A stretch of DNA of 64,000 nucleotides from JACKAQ01 sp965227145 (GCA_965227145.1 OZ245730.1:4774001-4838000); one strand, 5' to 3'; counted from the first letter of the stretch, positions 8,238 through 17,674 are shown. Translations and numbers: made by a program. Notes: a model not told the origin generated them from the letters alone.

Positions 8238-9668
8238 TTAGTGATTTGACGCTTCATTTAAATCTCTCCAATCGAACGACGTTTTCGAAACGACTCTGGC
8301 GATAATGACCACAATCATCGAAACGGCCGCACCGATCAGCGAAGATGTGTACCAACCAAGCTCGAAATACGAAACCAGACCACACAACGAGCCCAGCAAC
8401 ATTCCCCAAAATGCTCCCGAAGCGCTGGCTTTGCGCCAGTACAATCCGGTAACGATCGGCCAAATGGTGCTGCCAACCATGGGACCGGCAAAAAACAGGA
8501 CATCCGCCAGCGTGCCGACGCGCGGCAAACAGATCAACCAGGTTAACACGCCGATAAACACAATAATCCATGCGGACATTTTGCGAAGCTTTTCCGGGCT
8601 GGTGTTCGGTCGAAGCCATTTTTTGTAGATGTCTTCCGTTACCAGATCCGAAGTCGCTGCCAACAAACTATCGATACTGGACGCCAGCGAGCAAAACAGC
8701 ACCACAAAAACAATCACCGAACCGATTTCTCCCAGCAATTGCGAAGCGATGAGCGGGCCAACCATATCCGGGCTGGTGATATTGATGCCCAAAGTGCCGC
8801 TGGAAAGTGCAAAATATCCGGCAGCAACCGGCACAGGCAGCCAAAACAATCCGCCCAGCAAATATGCTTTCTGTCCCACATCCGCTCGCATCGCAAAAAC
8901 CCGGCTCCACCACACGTTGCTGTGAAAAATTTCGCCGACACCAAACAGCAGGTTGTTAAAAAACGCCATAATCGCCGCAGGCAATAAAATGTTGATGAGC
9001 ATCGGGCTGTCTTTTTGCAAATCGGTGTGCACCTGGGTCATATCCGTGTTCATTAAAATGCCCGCGCCAACAGCAACAATCCCGATCAAAATGATCAGGC
9101 TTTGGATAAAATCTGTTCCGATAACCGCATACAATCCGCCAAACAGCGTGTAAATAACACAAACCAACAGAATTACGGACATACCGTAAACATATGGAAT
9201 TCCTGTAATTGCGTTCATCAAAATGCCGCCGGCCATGCCCATGCTGATCATCCAGGTTACACCATAAAAAATAGAAATGATGAGAAACAGCAGCCAGGCG
9301 CGTTTGCCGTATCGCAGCCGGATAAAATCGCCGCTGGTGTAGCCGGTTGGCATCAATCCTTTAATGCGTTTTGCCAGCGGTGCAAACATAAACAAACCGA
9401 ACGAAGCCGTAGAATATGCCAGCATTCCCCAAACACCCAATTGCAGGGCAAATTGCGGAGCCAGCATTGTTGTGTTGGATGTAACCCAGGTTGCCATTGC
9501 CGTTGCAGCGCCCAATGCCAAGCCGACGTTGCGCCCTGCCAGCATAAATCCTTCCATATCCTTGGCTTTTTTGCCCCAATACATACCCAGGGCAATCCAG
9601 AAAATGCTTAAAATAGCCAGTAAAACCCATCCCACATTCTGGGAAAGAATTGCCGTTTGGTGAGCCAC
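8238..9668 (-). CDS. Sodium:solute symporter (SSS) family transporter
   Basis: A 476-aa polytopic membrane protein with about 13 hydrophobic helices and the SSS/LeuT-fold pattern. It has an early GKKAKDMEGFMLAGRNVG loop, GGLYAVIGTDFIQ in the fifth to sixth helix region and SLASSIDSLLAATSDLVTEDIY in the eighth helix, where Ser residues line the Na+ site in this family. The start is GTG with AAGGAGG upstream. The substrate cannot be read from sequence; neighbouring carbamoyltransferase, asparagine synthase and an isochorismatase-type amidase hint at an amino acid or amide/ureide solute (inference). Confidence 0.9.
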   Translation of the reverse strand: MAHQTAILSQNVGWVLLAILSIFWIALGMYWGKKAKDMEGFMLAGRNVGLALGAATAMATWVTSNTTMLAPQFALQLGVWGMLAYSTASFGLFMFAPLAKRIKGLMPTGYTSGDFIRLRYGKRAWLLFLIISIFYGVTWMISMGMAGGILMNAITGIPYVYGMSVILLVCVIYTLFGGLYAVIGTDFIQSLIILIGIVAVGAGILMNTDMTQVHTDLQKDSPMLINILLPAAIMAFFNNLLFGVGEIFHSNVWWSRVFAMRADVGQKAYLLGGLFWLPVPVAAGYFALSSGTLGINITSPDMVGPLIASQLLGEIGSVIVFVVLFCSLASSIDSLLAATSDLVTEDIYKKWLRPNTSPEKLRKMSAWIIVFIGVLTWLICLPRVGTLADVLFFAGPMVGSTIWPIVTGLYWRKASASGAFWGMLLGSLCGLVSYFELGWYTSSLIGAAVSMIVVIIARVVSKTSFDWRDLNEASNH

Positions 9669-9722
9669 TACAGCCTCCTTTTATTTTCGATGTGGCTTCG
9701 GTTCAAATTAAAAAAAGTGGAA

Positions 9723-10328
9723 TTATTGTTCGTTTGCAGCCGTACGTGTGCCGTGCCAGATTACCCCGGCAGTCGCGAAAAACACGATACTGCCGATTCC
9801 CATCAGCCAAAACGCCAGCGTCAGGGAATGGTGGACAACATCAACTTTAATTGGCGCAGACCACAAACTTTCGCTACCGGTTGCGGTATCGATGGCTTTG
9901 ATGCGGTAGTAAAACGTCCCGTTCGGCAAACCGGAAACATAAGATGCCAGGTCAACACCTTTATATTTCAAGCGAAAATTCCCGAAATCTTTTTCGGTGG
10001 ATTGTTGGAGTTCGTATTCAACCGTTTCGTTTTGGTTATCCGAAGGGATGGCCATCCAGCGAATCCGTATGTATCCGGCATTAACGATGTTTTCAGAGGG
10101 AGTCACAAATTGGGGAGCTTCAAGATTACCGGCTTGTTGCGCCAGTCCGGGTTCTTGTATGAGGACCAAAAGTAGCAGGAAAACGGTAACAACCAGAATT
10201 TTTTGTGCAAAACAGATCATGCGATTGATTAATCCGTCTCGCGCATTTTTTAGCTTACAGCGATTCAAAACATACGGGATTGCAAAAGTTTGCAACACCG
10301 GGCTGTTAAAAGCGGAAGTTAGTTTCAT
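9723..10328 (-). CDS. Membrane-anchored protein with fibronectin type III-like domain
   Basis: A 201-aa reading frame. A signal-like segment (ILVVTVFLLLLVLI, ending GLAQ-Q) comes next, then a single beta-sandwich domain with FnIII features: RIRWMAIPSDN, VEYELQQSTEKDF and GTFYYRIKAID...SLWSAPIKV. A C-terminal transmembrane helix (LAFWLMGIGSIVFFATAGVIW) completes it. The true start may be the ATG at 10220, which would put the signal peptide at the N-terminus; neither start has a strong ribosome site. It precedes the symporter by 54 nt, so it is probably in the same operon. It may be a surface or periplasmic partner of the transporter; this is speculative. Confidence 0.65.
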   Translation of the reverse strand: MKLTSAFNSPVLQTFAIPYVLNRCKLKNARDGLINRMICFAQKILVVTVFLLLLVLIQEPGLAQQAGNLEAPQFVTPSENIVNAGYIRIRWMAIPSDNQNETVEYELQQSTEKDFGNFRLKYKGVDLASYVSGLPNGTFYYRIKAIDTATGSESLWSAPIKVDVVHHSLTLAFWLMGIGSIVFFATAGVIWHGTRTAANEQ

Positions 10329-10568
10329 AACATATTCCCGGATTCAGAGAATAAATGGGTTATTTTGAGTTAGTTGCGCCAAAACTTCATACATTGATGA
10401 AGATTTGACAGGTTTTATAATTAAAACACGAAATCACGTTTTCCAAACAGTTTCTTTTTTTTTGAACAAACCTGTTCCATCTTTTTCGGTTGATCTTTAA
10501 TTTCTACCGTAGTTATCTTACATTGGTCCTGATTGACGAATGCAAATCAACAAAACAGGAGTTTACTG

Positions 10569-11588
10569 ATGCAATATACTTTGCCCATTCCACCGCATTT
10601 TAAACCGAAAAATGTTAGCAAAATCTGGAAAGTTGAATATGAGCAAATTGCCGGCGCAGCCCGCGAATGGCAGCGCGAACACAATATTTCAGCGGCGATT
10701 TCAGATAAAAAGAAGGTGTGCATGCTCGTTATCGATATGCAAAATACCTTTTGCATTCCCGGTCACGAACTGTTTGTGGGCGGGCGCAGCGGCAAAGACG
10801 CCGTGGACGATACCCGGCGGTTGTGCAAATTTATTTACCAAAATCTGCCGGTTATCACCCAAATTATCCCCACAATGGACACGCATCAGGCCATGCAAAT
10901 TTTCCATAGCTTCTTTTTTGTGGATGAAAGCGGCAATCATCCCGCACCGTTGACGATGATTTCTTCCACTGATATCACCAAAGGTAAATGGCGTTTTAAT
11001 GAACCGCTGGCCAAACAGCTCGGTTATTCAACCAATTTTATGGAAAAACACCTGCTTTACTACACCCAACGGTTAGAGCGCAACAGCAAATATCAGCTGA
11101 TGATTTGGCCGTATCACGCGATGCTGGGCGGTATCGGGCATGCACTGGCGCCGGCATTTGAGGAAGCTATATTTTTTCACGGCATCGCCCGCAACAGCCA
11201 GCCGGATATCCAGATCAAAGGCAGCCATCCGTTAACCGAGCATTATTCAGCAATTAATCCGGAAGTTACCCACGATGCCAACGGACGATTGATGGTCGGA
11301 AAAAATGATGCGTTGCTCAAAAAGCTGCTCGCTTACGATGCCGTCATCATCGCCGGACAGGCGAAAAGCCACTGCGTCGCGTGGACAATTTCCGATTTAC
11401 TGGCCAGCATCAAAGAAGAAAATCCCGCGTTTGTGGAAAAAATTTATCTGTTGGAAGATTGTTCCTCCGCGGTTTGCATTCCCGATGTGGTCGATTTTAC
11501 CGATGATGCCAACACCGCTTATCAGCGCTTCGCCGATGCCGGAATGAAATTGATTCGCGCCAACCAATCCATCGCAGAGCTGCTTTAA
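10569..11588 (+). CDS. Isochorismatase-family cysteine hydrolase
   Basis: A 339-aa alpha/beta hydrolase-like protein of the isochorismatase/nicotinamidase superfamily. The catalytic Asp is in LVIDMQNTF (about residue 56) and the nucleophilic Cys is in QAKSHCVAW (about residue 269). The Lys is probably in the IKGSHP segment, and MDTHQAMQIFH could bind a metal as in nicotinamidases. It is much longer than typical PncA (about 200 aa). The start at 10569 is chosen for AGGAG 7 nt upstream; an in-frame codon 12 positions earlier lacks this. It is divergent from the symporter cluster. Likely an amidase on a small amide; substrate unknown. Confidence 0.8.
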   Translation: MQYTLPIPPHFKPKNVSKIWKVEYEQIAGAAREWQREHNISAAISDKKKVCMLVIDMQNTFCIPGHELFVGGRSGKDAVDDTRRLCKFIYQNLPVITQIIPTMDTHQAMQIFHSFFFVDESGNHPAPLTMISSTDITKGKWRFNEPLAKQLGYSTNFMEKHLLYYTQRLERNSKYQLMIWPYHAMLGGIGHALAPAFEEAIFFHGIARNSQPDIQIKGSHPLTEHYSAINPEVTHDANGRLMVGKNDALLKKLLAYDAVIIAGQAKSHCVAWTISDLLASIKEENPAFVEKIYLLEDCSSAVCIPDVVDFTDDANTAYQRFADAGMKLIRANQSIAELL

Positions 11589-11604
11589 TCGCATATTTAT
11601 ACTG

Positions 11605-11637
11605 AAAAGGGCGGGCAAACGGCTCGCCCTTTTTCTC
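11605..11637 (+). terminator. Intrinsic terminator after the cysteine hydrolase
   Basis: GC-rich stem GGGCGGGC/GGCTCGCCC with a small loop followed by TTTTT, 17 nt downstream of the stop codon. Confidence 0.85.
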
Positions 11638-11853
11638 GTATGTCGCGATATTCTTCGTTTATTCCCGCCAATTTTCTCCCCAAAAAATTCAGCGCCAATT
11701 GTAAATTTTGGGTAAACTTTTTGTAGTTGAGAAACTTCATTTCATCATTAGCGTTAATAATTCACGAAATCAAAAATATTGGCAACGATGAAACGAATCA
11801 TCTTGCAGCAATAAGCGAGTTTAATAAAGGTAAAATAATCAAGAGGTTAACTT

Positions 11854-13356
11854 ATGTCACAGCACAAATCCAGTTTGTTTAGCGCAACGTTGATTTTTGC
11901 AGGAATTATTGTGGGTTTGATTTTGGCAGCCGGATTTGGCATCCCGAACATTAGTATTGCAGATTCACCGAATCCGCCCAAAACCGGCGAAAATTCCGGA
12001 CAACCCAATCAAAGCACCAACAGCAATTTGAATATGGTTTACGCACTCAGCAACGCATTTGCAGACGTTGCCGAAAGTGTGAACCCCGCAGTTGTGACCA
12101 TTTCAACCGAAACGACAGTTCGCCAGCGCGTGCCCAGAATGCCTTCGTTTTTTGAAGATTTTTTTGGACCGCAGGGCGACCGTGAGCGCGAATTCAAATC
12201 GCAGGGGCTCGGTTCCGGTGTAATCGTTCAGTCCAACGGGGTTATCCTCACCAACAATCACGTGATCCGCGATGCGGATGATATTATCGTTCAGTTGATG
12301 GACGGTCGCGAATTCCCCGGAAAAGTTACAGGCACCGATCCCCGCAGCGATATCGCGGTTATCCAGATCGATGCGGATAATTTGCCGATCGTTCCCATTG
12401 GCAATTCCGATAACCTTCGGGTTGGCGAATGGGTTTTGGCTGTCGGTTCGCCGCTCAGCCCGGAATATAATCACACCGTAACATCGGGAATTATCAGCGC
12501 AAAAGGGCGTCAGGTTAGCGGGTTAACCGGCGTTCAGGATTTTCTTCAGACAGACGCGGCAATCAATCCCGGAAACAGCGGCGGTGCGCTGGTTAATTTG
12601 CGGGGTGAATTGGTGGGAATCAATACGGCAATTGCCAGCCGAACCGGACAAAATTCCGGCATCGGATTCGCGATTTCCTCAAATCTCGCCAAAGATGTGA
12701 TGCAGGATATTCTGGAAAACGGCAAAGTTTCCCGCGGATGGCTGGGTGTGCAAATCAGCCCGGTCAGCAAAGAAGTTGCCGAAATGTATAATATGAAAAA
12801 TGACGACGGTGTGCTGATCCGTTCCATCGAAAAAAATAGCCCTGCCGAAAATGACGGCGTTGAACCGGGCGATATCATCATTGGCGTTGACGACAACACC
12901 GTGAAATCACCGACAGAATTGAGTTCGGTTATCGGCTCCAAAAATCCCGGCGACAAAGTGACCTTGAAACTGTTGCGGGACGGAAAAGAGAAAACCGTAA
13001 AAGTGGAGCTTGGCGAATTTCCGGATGAATTGGTCGCCGGTAATTCCAGCAATTCCAATGAGATAGAAGATCTCGGATTGACCGTGCAGGATCTCACAAA
13101 TTCGCTGCGATCCGAATACGGTTTGAGCGACAGCGATTACGGCGTGATCATTCAGGGAATTGCACAGGGCGGCATTGCCGAACGCGCCGGATTGGAACGC
13201 GGCGATTTAATCATGCGAATCAATCGCAGCCGCATCACCAGCACCGGTGAATTTGCCGCAGCGATCAAAGATATTGAGCCGGGAGATGCCGTGTTGTTGC
13301 AAATCAAACGCGACGGTCGCCGGCAAATTATCGACTTTGTATTACCAAGAGAATAA
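11854..13356 (+). CDS. degP: HtrA/DegP-type serine protease with two PDZ domains
   Basis: A 500-aa periplasmic protease/chaperone for misfolded envelope proteins. An N-terminal hydrophobic segment (about residues 10-30) acts as signal or anchor. The trypsin-like domain carries His136 (NNHVIRD), Asp166 (RSDIAV) and Ser242 (GNSGGAL). The first PDZ domain covers about residues 295-385 (SRGWLGVQIS, VLIRSIEKNSPAE) and the second about 400-495 (YGVIIQGIAQGGIAERAGLERGD). An AGAGG ribosome site precedes the ATG. It stands alone between two terminators. DegP, DegQ and MucD cannot be separated from sequence alone. Confidence 0.92.
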   Translation: MSQHKSSLFSATLIFAGIIVGLILAAGFGIPNISIADSPNPPKTGENSGQPNQSTNSNLNMVYALSNAFADVAESVNPAVVTISTETTVRQRVPRMPSFFEDFFGPQGDREREFKSQGLGSGVIVQSNGVILTNNHVIRDADDIIVQLMDGREFPGKVTGTDPRSDIAVIQIDADNLPIVPIGNSDNLRVGEWVLAVGSPLSPEYNHTVTSGIISAKGRQVSGLTGVQDFLQTDAAINPGNSGGALVNLRGELVGINTAIASRTGQNSGIGFAISSNLAKDVMQDILENGKVSRGWLGVQISPVSKEVAEMYNMKNDDGVLIRSIEKNSPAENDGVEPGDIIIGVDDNTVKSPTELSSVIGSKNPGDKVTLKLLRDGKEKTVKVELGEFPDELVAGNSSNSNEIEDLGLTVQDLTNSLRSEYGLSDSDYGVIIQGIAQGGIAERAGLERGDLIMRINRSRITSTGEFAAAIKDIEPGDAVLLQIKRDGRRQIIDFVLPRE

Positions 13357-13697
13357 ACAACCCCCAAAAGCCTCCTCAGGCTTGTTAAAGACCAAAACCG
13401 GGAGTTTGACCGCTCCCGGTTTTTTTTTGTACCTTTCTTTTGTTGCGCTTGAGCACATGCTAACATGCGCCCAATTCCTTTATTTATCCAGCGTGGTTCA
13501 ATAGTAAATATTTTTTTACCAAAATAGATGTATAAACACTTGCTGTTGTGGCAAATATAATAATCCTGTTGTATTTAAAAATATTTTATGCTGTAACCTT
13601 ATTTATTTACTTTATCATAGAGACTTTTTTTCTCAACCGAATCCAAAATGGAATTTTCAAACTCTTAAAGATGAACTAACTCAAACAGGAATGTTTT
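13357..13697. other. 341-bp intergenic region
   Basis: Besides the HtrA terminator this is AT-rich sequence with TATAAT-like stretches near 13555-13562 but no -35 box at good spacing. It presumably holds the promoter of the zinc-ribbon/TonB-like gene. No RNA gene or small reading frame with a ribosome site was seen. Confidence 0.5.
13393..13429 (+). terminator. Intrinsic terminator after the HtrA gene
   Basis: Stem AACCGGGAG/CTCCCGGTT with a short loop and a run of nine T, 37 nt after the stop codon. Confidence 0.92.
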
Positions 13698-15173
13698 ATG
13701 TTTAGATGTGGCGTTTGTGGTGTAGCAAATAATTATCAAAACACACTTTGTATTCAATGTGGAACACCATTGAATACACAACAAACCCGCCTGGGAGCGG
13801 ATGAAAAACTACCCCGCCAATCACCATTACGGCAGCAAAGCAGGGGATTTTCGATACAGGAAAGCGGTTCACCAGCCGTAAAACCGAATCCATCAAATGC
13901 TGCACCGGAATCTGTTTTTAACAGAACAACACTACTCCAATCCCAAACCCCAAAAAATCGCACGTTACCACTGCTATACAGTCTTGCAGGAATTATGGTT
14001 GTTGCCGTTATTGTTTGGTTGGTCTGGAAAAATCAATCACAAAAAGGCATTGCAGAAATTGAAGCCAAAGCAAATGCGCTGTTTGTTCATGCAAATCAAC
14101 TATACAATGATGAGCAGTATCTTCAGGCTTTTCAAGCATTTAGCAAATTAGCAAATGAACATCCCAAAAGCCCATTAGCGGAATTGGCGACCCAAAAAGC
14201 TGATGACATCAGGATTGGACACCTGACAATTGTTGAGCAGAAAACGGCCATAAACAGCCAGCTTTCCGACCTGCTTTCCAGGGCTGAAAAATCATTTGAG
14301 ATGCAGCGATATTTGGTACCAGAGGATGACAACGCTTTTTCAACAATCCTTAAAATATTAAAAATCGATCCCACTAACGCTCAAGCCATTGAAATGCTGG
14401 AAGAAATCAAACGGTTTTATGCATCCACCGGTGATCGTGCCCTGCGTTCCGGGCGGTATAATTCTGCAATTGAGTATTATGAAAATTACCTGATTATTTC
14501 ACCGAATGATCCGGAAATTTTACACAAAGTAGATGAAACCAAAGAATTGCTAATTGCCGAAAAACGAGCGATTGAAAATCGAAGACCAAATAATAAACAA
14601 AAGGCACAACAGGATTCCGAGGAATCTAAAATAGCGATTACCCCTGAATCACCGGTTGAAAAAAAACCGGAAATATCAGCAAACCGAAACAGCACCAGTT
14701 CATCACCAACAATCGCGAACCAGACACAATCATTACCCTTAGAAAAAGCATCAGAGAACACACCTTCGGCAAATAATGCAACTAGACCAACTGCCATAAA
14801 TTCCGAAGGTTCAGCCCTCTCATCGAAACCCGCAACACAACTATTGCCAAACCCAACACCCCTGAATTCAACAGATTTTCAACCGCTGACAGTTGTGAGT
14901 GATTCGCTCCTGGATCAACCGGTTCGTTTAATCAAAAAAGCTAAGCCGCGCAATACAAAAGTTTGGGATATTCAAGGATTTACTGAAATCCAGGCAATTT
15001 GTTTGGTCAATGAATCAGGAATAGTGGAATCTGTTGAACTCATTGAACCATCCAGCTTCGAATGGCTAAACACGCTAAGTATTGAAACATTATCAAAATA
15101 TCGTTACCAACCCAGTACCTATAAAGGCAAACCAATTAAATTCAAAACCATCCAAACGCTTATTTATCGATAG
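13698..15173 (+). CDS. Zinc-ribbon/TPR/TonB-C domain membrane protein
   Basis: A 491-aa protein with an unusual order of parts. The N-terminal zinc ribbon (CGVC...CIQCG, residues 4-23) is followed by a polar linker and a transmembrane helix (about 95-115, SLAGIMVVAVIVWLVW). A TPR-like helical region (about 128-295, AFQAFSKLANEHPKSPLAELA; AIEYYENYLIISPNDPEIL) and a long Ser/Thr/Asn-rich linker come next. The last 80 residues resemble the C-terminal domain of TonB (GFTEIQAICLVNESGIVESV...YRYQPSTYKGKPIKFK). It would sit in the inner membrane with zinc ribbon inside and TonB-like end in the periplasm. It precedes a porin and a phosphate-binding-like protein, suggesting outer membrane transport or energising; function is inferred. 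Confidence 0.75.
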   Translation: MFRCGVCGVANNYQNTLCIQCGTPLNTQQTRLGADEKLPRQSPLRQQSRGFSIQESGSPAVKPNPSNAAPESVFNRTTLLQSQTPKNRTLPLLYSLAGIMVVAVIVWLVWKNQSQKGIAEIEAKANALFVHANQLYNDEQYLQAFQAFSKLANEHPKSPLAELATQKADDIRIGHLTIVEQKTAINSQLSDLLSRAEKSFEMQRYLVPEDDNAFSTILKILKIDPTNAQAIEMLEEIKRFYASTGDRALRSGRYNSAIEYYENYLIISPNDPEILHKVDETKELLIAEKRAIENRRPNNKQKAQQDSEESKIAITPESPVEKKPEISANRNSTSSSPTIANQTQSLPLEKASENTPSANNATRPTAINSEGSALSSKPATQLLPNPTPLNSTDFQPLTVVSDSLLDQPVRLIKKAKPRNTKVWDIQGFTEIQAICLVNESGIVESVELIEPSSFEWLNTLSIETLSKYRYQPSTYKGKPIKFKTIQTLIYR

Positions 15174-15210
15174 TAAATTTCGGATATCTACTTCAGGAAA
15201 GGATTTCAAT

Positions 15211-16260
15211 ATGAAAAAAACGCTCATTCTTTTGATTGGGTTGATACTTTCAATGGCGCTCTCTGCACAAGATTCCAGAATGTCCATATATGGATATTTT
15301 GATCTCGAAGCAGAAGTTAATAACAAAGATGCCAAAGGAAAAATCTGGACATTTGACCAGCACCATTTTAATGTAATTACCACTTTTCAATTAGATGAAC
15401 GGTTCCGCATATTTTCAGAAATTGAATGGGAACACGGTGTGGAAATTGAAGATGGCGAAGGCTCTGGATTGATTGCAATGGAACGTGCCTGGCTTGAATA
15501 TAAATATACAGATGCTCTGCGCTTTAAGTTTGGAAAGATGCTAACCCCTTTTGGTTTATATAATTTAAAACACGATGCAACACCTACTTTTTTGTCCAGT
15601 TTTCTTCCGAATGCAGTATATGGCGAGCATGCGAATCCATTGGGAAACAGCCAAAGACTTTATGGAAAATTTGCAACGGGTATTCAGGTTCTGGGAATTT
15701 TTATTACGGATAACTGGTCTGGCGAGTATCATATATTTGCGAGCAATGGAAACGGACCAAAACCTGCCAAACAAGATAATAACACCAACAAAGCTGTGGG
15801 AGGTATGGTTAGGCTATCTCCGGGTATCACCGGCTTTACGATTGGCACGTCCTATTACAACGAGAAAAACGGTAACGCAATGGATACCCGTCAGTCAGCG
15901 CTTTCTTTTGATATGGCATACACTCAATATGAATTTCTGATTGAGTTAGAAGGTGTTATGGCAAAGCAGGAAACGGTCAACTCCCAAATGGTGCCTACAG
16001 GAAATTATGTTGACATTTTGGGATATTACGGTCAGATTGCATATACAATTCTGGATTTGTATACGCCATTTTTTCGCTATGAATCATTTGACCCAAACAC
16101 TAATGTAGATGAAGATGCAATGAATACAATTGTTGCTGGGTTAAATATCTCTGTAACGCCACGTGTTTATTTGAAAGGCGAAGTTCAGCTCAATCGCTTT
16201 CAGAATAAGGCTATTGATGGCTATGAAAGATTCGTAACATCTGTTGCGGTTGCATTCTGA
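15211..16260 (+). CDS. Outer membrane porin-like beta-barrel protein
   Basis: A 349-aa protein with a clear signal peptide (KKTLILLIGLILSMALSAQ). It starts at ATG 15211, which follows an AGGAAAGG ribosome site. The mature part is rich in alternating beta strands with aromatic girdles (YGYFDLEAEVNN, RIFSEIEWEHGVEIE, LRFKFGKMLTPFGLYNL) and ends in an aromatic-type terminal residue pattern (FVTSVAVAF). The GKMLTPFG motif is typical of phosphate-selective porin O/P-like barrels. It lies 37 nt after the TonB-like gene and 32 nt before a substrate-binding-like gene, so the three are probably one operon for nutrient uptake, possibly phosphate. Confidence 0.8.
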   Translation: MKKTLILLIGLILSMALSAQDSRMSIYGYFDLEAEVNNKDAKGKIWTFDQHHFNVITTFQLDERFRIFSEIEWEHGVEIEDGEGSGLIAMERAWLEYKYTDALRFKFGKMLTPFGLYNLKHDATPTFLSSFLPNAVYGEHANPLGNSQRLYGKFATGIQVLGIFITDNWSGEYHIFASNGNGPKPAKQDNNTNKAVGGMVRLSPGITGFTIGTSYYNEKNGNAMDTRQSALSFDMAYTQYEFLIELEGVMAKQETVNSQMVPTGNYVDILGYYGQIAYTILDLYTPFFRYESFDPNTNVDEDAMNTIVAGLNISVTPRVYLKGEVQLNRFQNKAIDGYERFVTSVAVAF

Positions 16261-16292
16261 AAACGTTAATTGAATTGATCAGGAGATAAAAA

Positions 16293-16754
16293 ATGAAAAA
16301 ATATAAATTTGTATTATACATACTCTTACTAACTGGATGCTGTATTTCATCCTTATTTGCCCAAACCGTTGTTGTTGTTAATCCTAAGAGTACATTAACT
16401 GATATCAGTAAAAAAGATTTAAAGCATTTGTTTCTGGGAAACTTGTCAAAATTAGAAGAGCACATTGAACTTCATTTGATGACGCTGGACAGCCTGAAAG
16501 AAGATTTTTATCATAAAGTAACCGGAAAATCATCCAAAAAAATTGCAAAATTATGGATCAGTAAAAAAATTACCGGTGCAACAGAAGTAAAACCTCCAGA
16601 AGATTATTCGAGTATTGCTGAAATTAAATCAGCAATTGCAAGTAATGTTGGCGCTATTGGCTTTATGGATTTAAAAGATGTGGACGAATCGGTAAAAGTG
16701 CTAACCATCGATGGCAAGAAACCGGGAGATAAAGATTACTTATTAGACGATTAG
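16293..16754 (+). CDS. Small PstS-like periplasmic phosphate-binding domain protein
   Basis: A 153-aa protein with a signal peptide ending near LFAQ and a Cys-Cys pair (GCCIS) that may be a lipobox. The mature part matches the PBP-like domain of phosphate ABC transporter binding proteins: DISKKDLKHLFLGN, then KIAKLWISKKITGA and VGAIGFMDLKDV. It is half the length of full PstS and no ABC transporter genes follow. Such short proteins are often next to O/P-type porins, as here. AGGAG lies 7 nt before ATG. Ligand binding is inferred. Confidence 0.75.
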   Translation: MKKYKFVLYILLLTGCCISSLFAQTVVVVNPKSTLTDISKKDLKHLFLGNLSKLEEHIELHLMTLDSLKEDFYHKVTGKSSKKIAKLWISKKITGATEVKPPEDYSSIAEIKSAIASNVGAIGFMDLKDVDESVKVLTIDGKKPGDKDYLLDD

Positions 16755-16821
16755 ACACTTTGTACATTAATGCAATTTGCTTCTTTGACAATTCATTAAA
16801 ATTTGTTATTAACCAGCAATG

Positions 16822-16852
16822 AAAAAAGCTGCCAATATTGGCAGCTTTTTTT
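16822..16852. terminator. Bidirectional intrinsic terminator
   Basis: AAAAAAGCTGCCAATATTGGCAGCTTTTTT is a perfect palindrome with an A-tract on one side and a T-tract on the other. It lies between two converging genes and could end both transcripts. Confidence 0.9.
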
Positions 16853-16873
16853 ACATGATAATTCCAGGCTTAA

Positions 16874-17674
16874 TTATACCGCAAGTGCAGCCGGGATGAT
16901 TAATCCGTTCAATTTGATCTCATTTTGAAAATCCGCATCGCGGATATCCAGCACTTTCCCGTTGAGCTCCGGCCAGGCGTTCAGCCCAACCTGGGCGATC
17001 AGGCTGCCCACATCCGCGGGATCGGATAAATACCCTTTTTCATGCAGATCGATAAATTTTTGCAACGGCGGAAATTTCTCCGCCGGCGTTTGCCGGATGG
17101 TATCCTGCATATTGCTGGCAAAAACGCCCGGAGCGATAGCAAAAATGTGGATGTTTTTTTCGGCATTTTCCGCAGCGGCGATGCGGGTCATCATGTCCAT
17201 CGCAGCTTTGCTACTGCCGTATGCGCCCCACCCTTCGTACGGTTTGTACGCCGCACCGCTGGTGATGTTCACAATCGTTCCGCTCTGCTGATTTCGCATA
17301 ATTTTCAACGCTTCGCGCATTGCCAAAAAACTTCCGAAAACGTTTATTTTCAACAGCTTATCCAGCTCGTTTTCATCTAAATCGTGTATCGGCGCAATCG
17401 GGTTGATAACACCGGCATTGTTGACCAGCACGTCTATTTTATGCCATTTTTTGCTCACCGTTTGGAAAGCTTGCACAACCTGATTGGCATCGCTGATATC
17501 CGTGGGAACCGCTAAGGCCTCACCGCCGGCTTCGCGAATTTCATCGGCAATGGCTGCCAGTTTTTCCGCGCGACGTGCCAACAGCGCTACTTTTGCGCCG
17601 TATGTTGCGGCTTGCAGCGCCATCGCTTTTCCCAATCCGGCGGATGCACCGGTGATAACAAATGTTTTGCTCAT
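16874..17674 (-). CDS. Short-chain dehydrogenase/reductase (SDR)
   Basis: A 266-aa classical SDR oxidoreductase. It has the TGASAGLGKAMA cofactor loop, NNAGVI, the catalytic Ser in ITSGAAY and the YGSSK (Tyr-x-x-x-Lys) motif. A basic Arg pair (LLARRAEKL) after the second strand suggests NADP(H) preference. The start at 17674 is preferred because AGGAGG lies 7 nt upstream; a longer frame begins 17 codons earlier without support. It is divergent from valS and ends at the bidirectional terminator. Substrate unknown. Confidence 0.9.
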   Translation of the reverse strand: MSKTFVITGASAGLGKAMALQAATYGAKVALLARRAEKLAAIADEIREAGGEALAVPTDISDANQVVQAFQTVSKKWHKIDVLVNNAGVINPIAPIHDLDENELDKLLKINVFGSFLAMREALKIMRNQQSGTIVNITSGAAYKPYEGWGAYGSSKAAMDMMTRIAAAENAEKNIHIFAIAPGVFASNMQDTIRQTPAEKFPPLQKFIDLHEKGYLSDPADVGSLIAQVGLNAWPELNGKVLDIRDADFQNEIKLNGLIIPAALAV

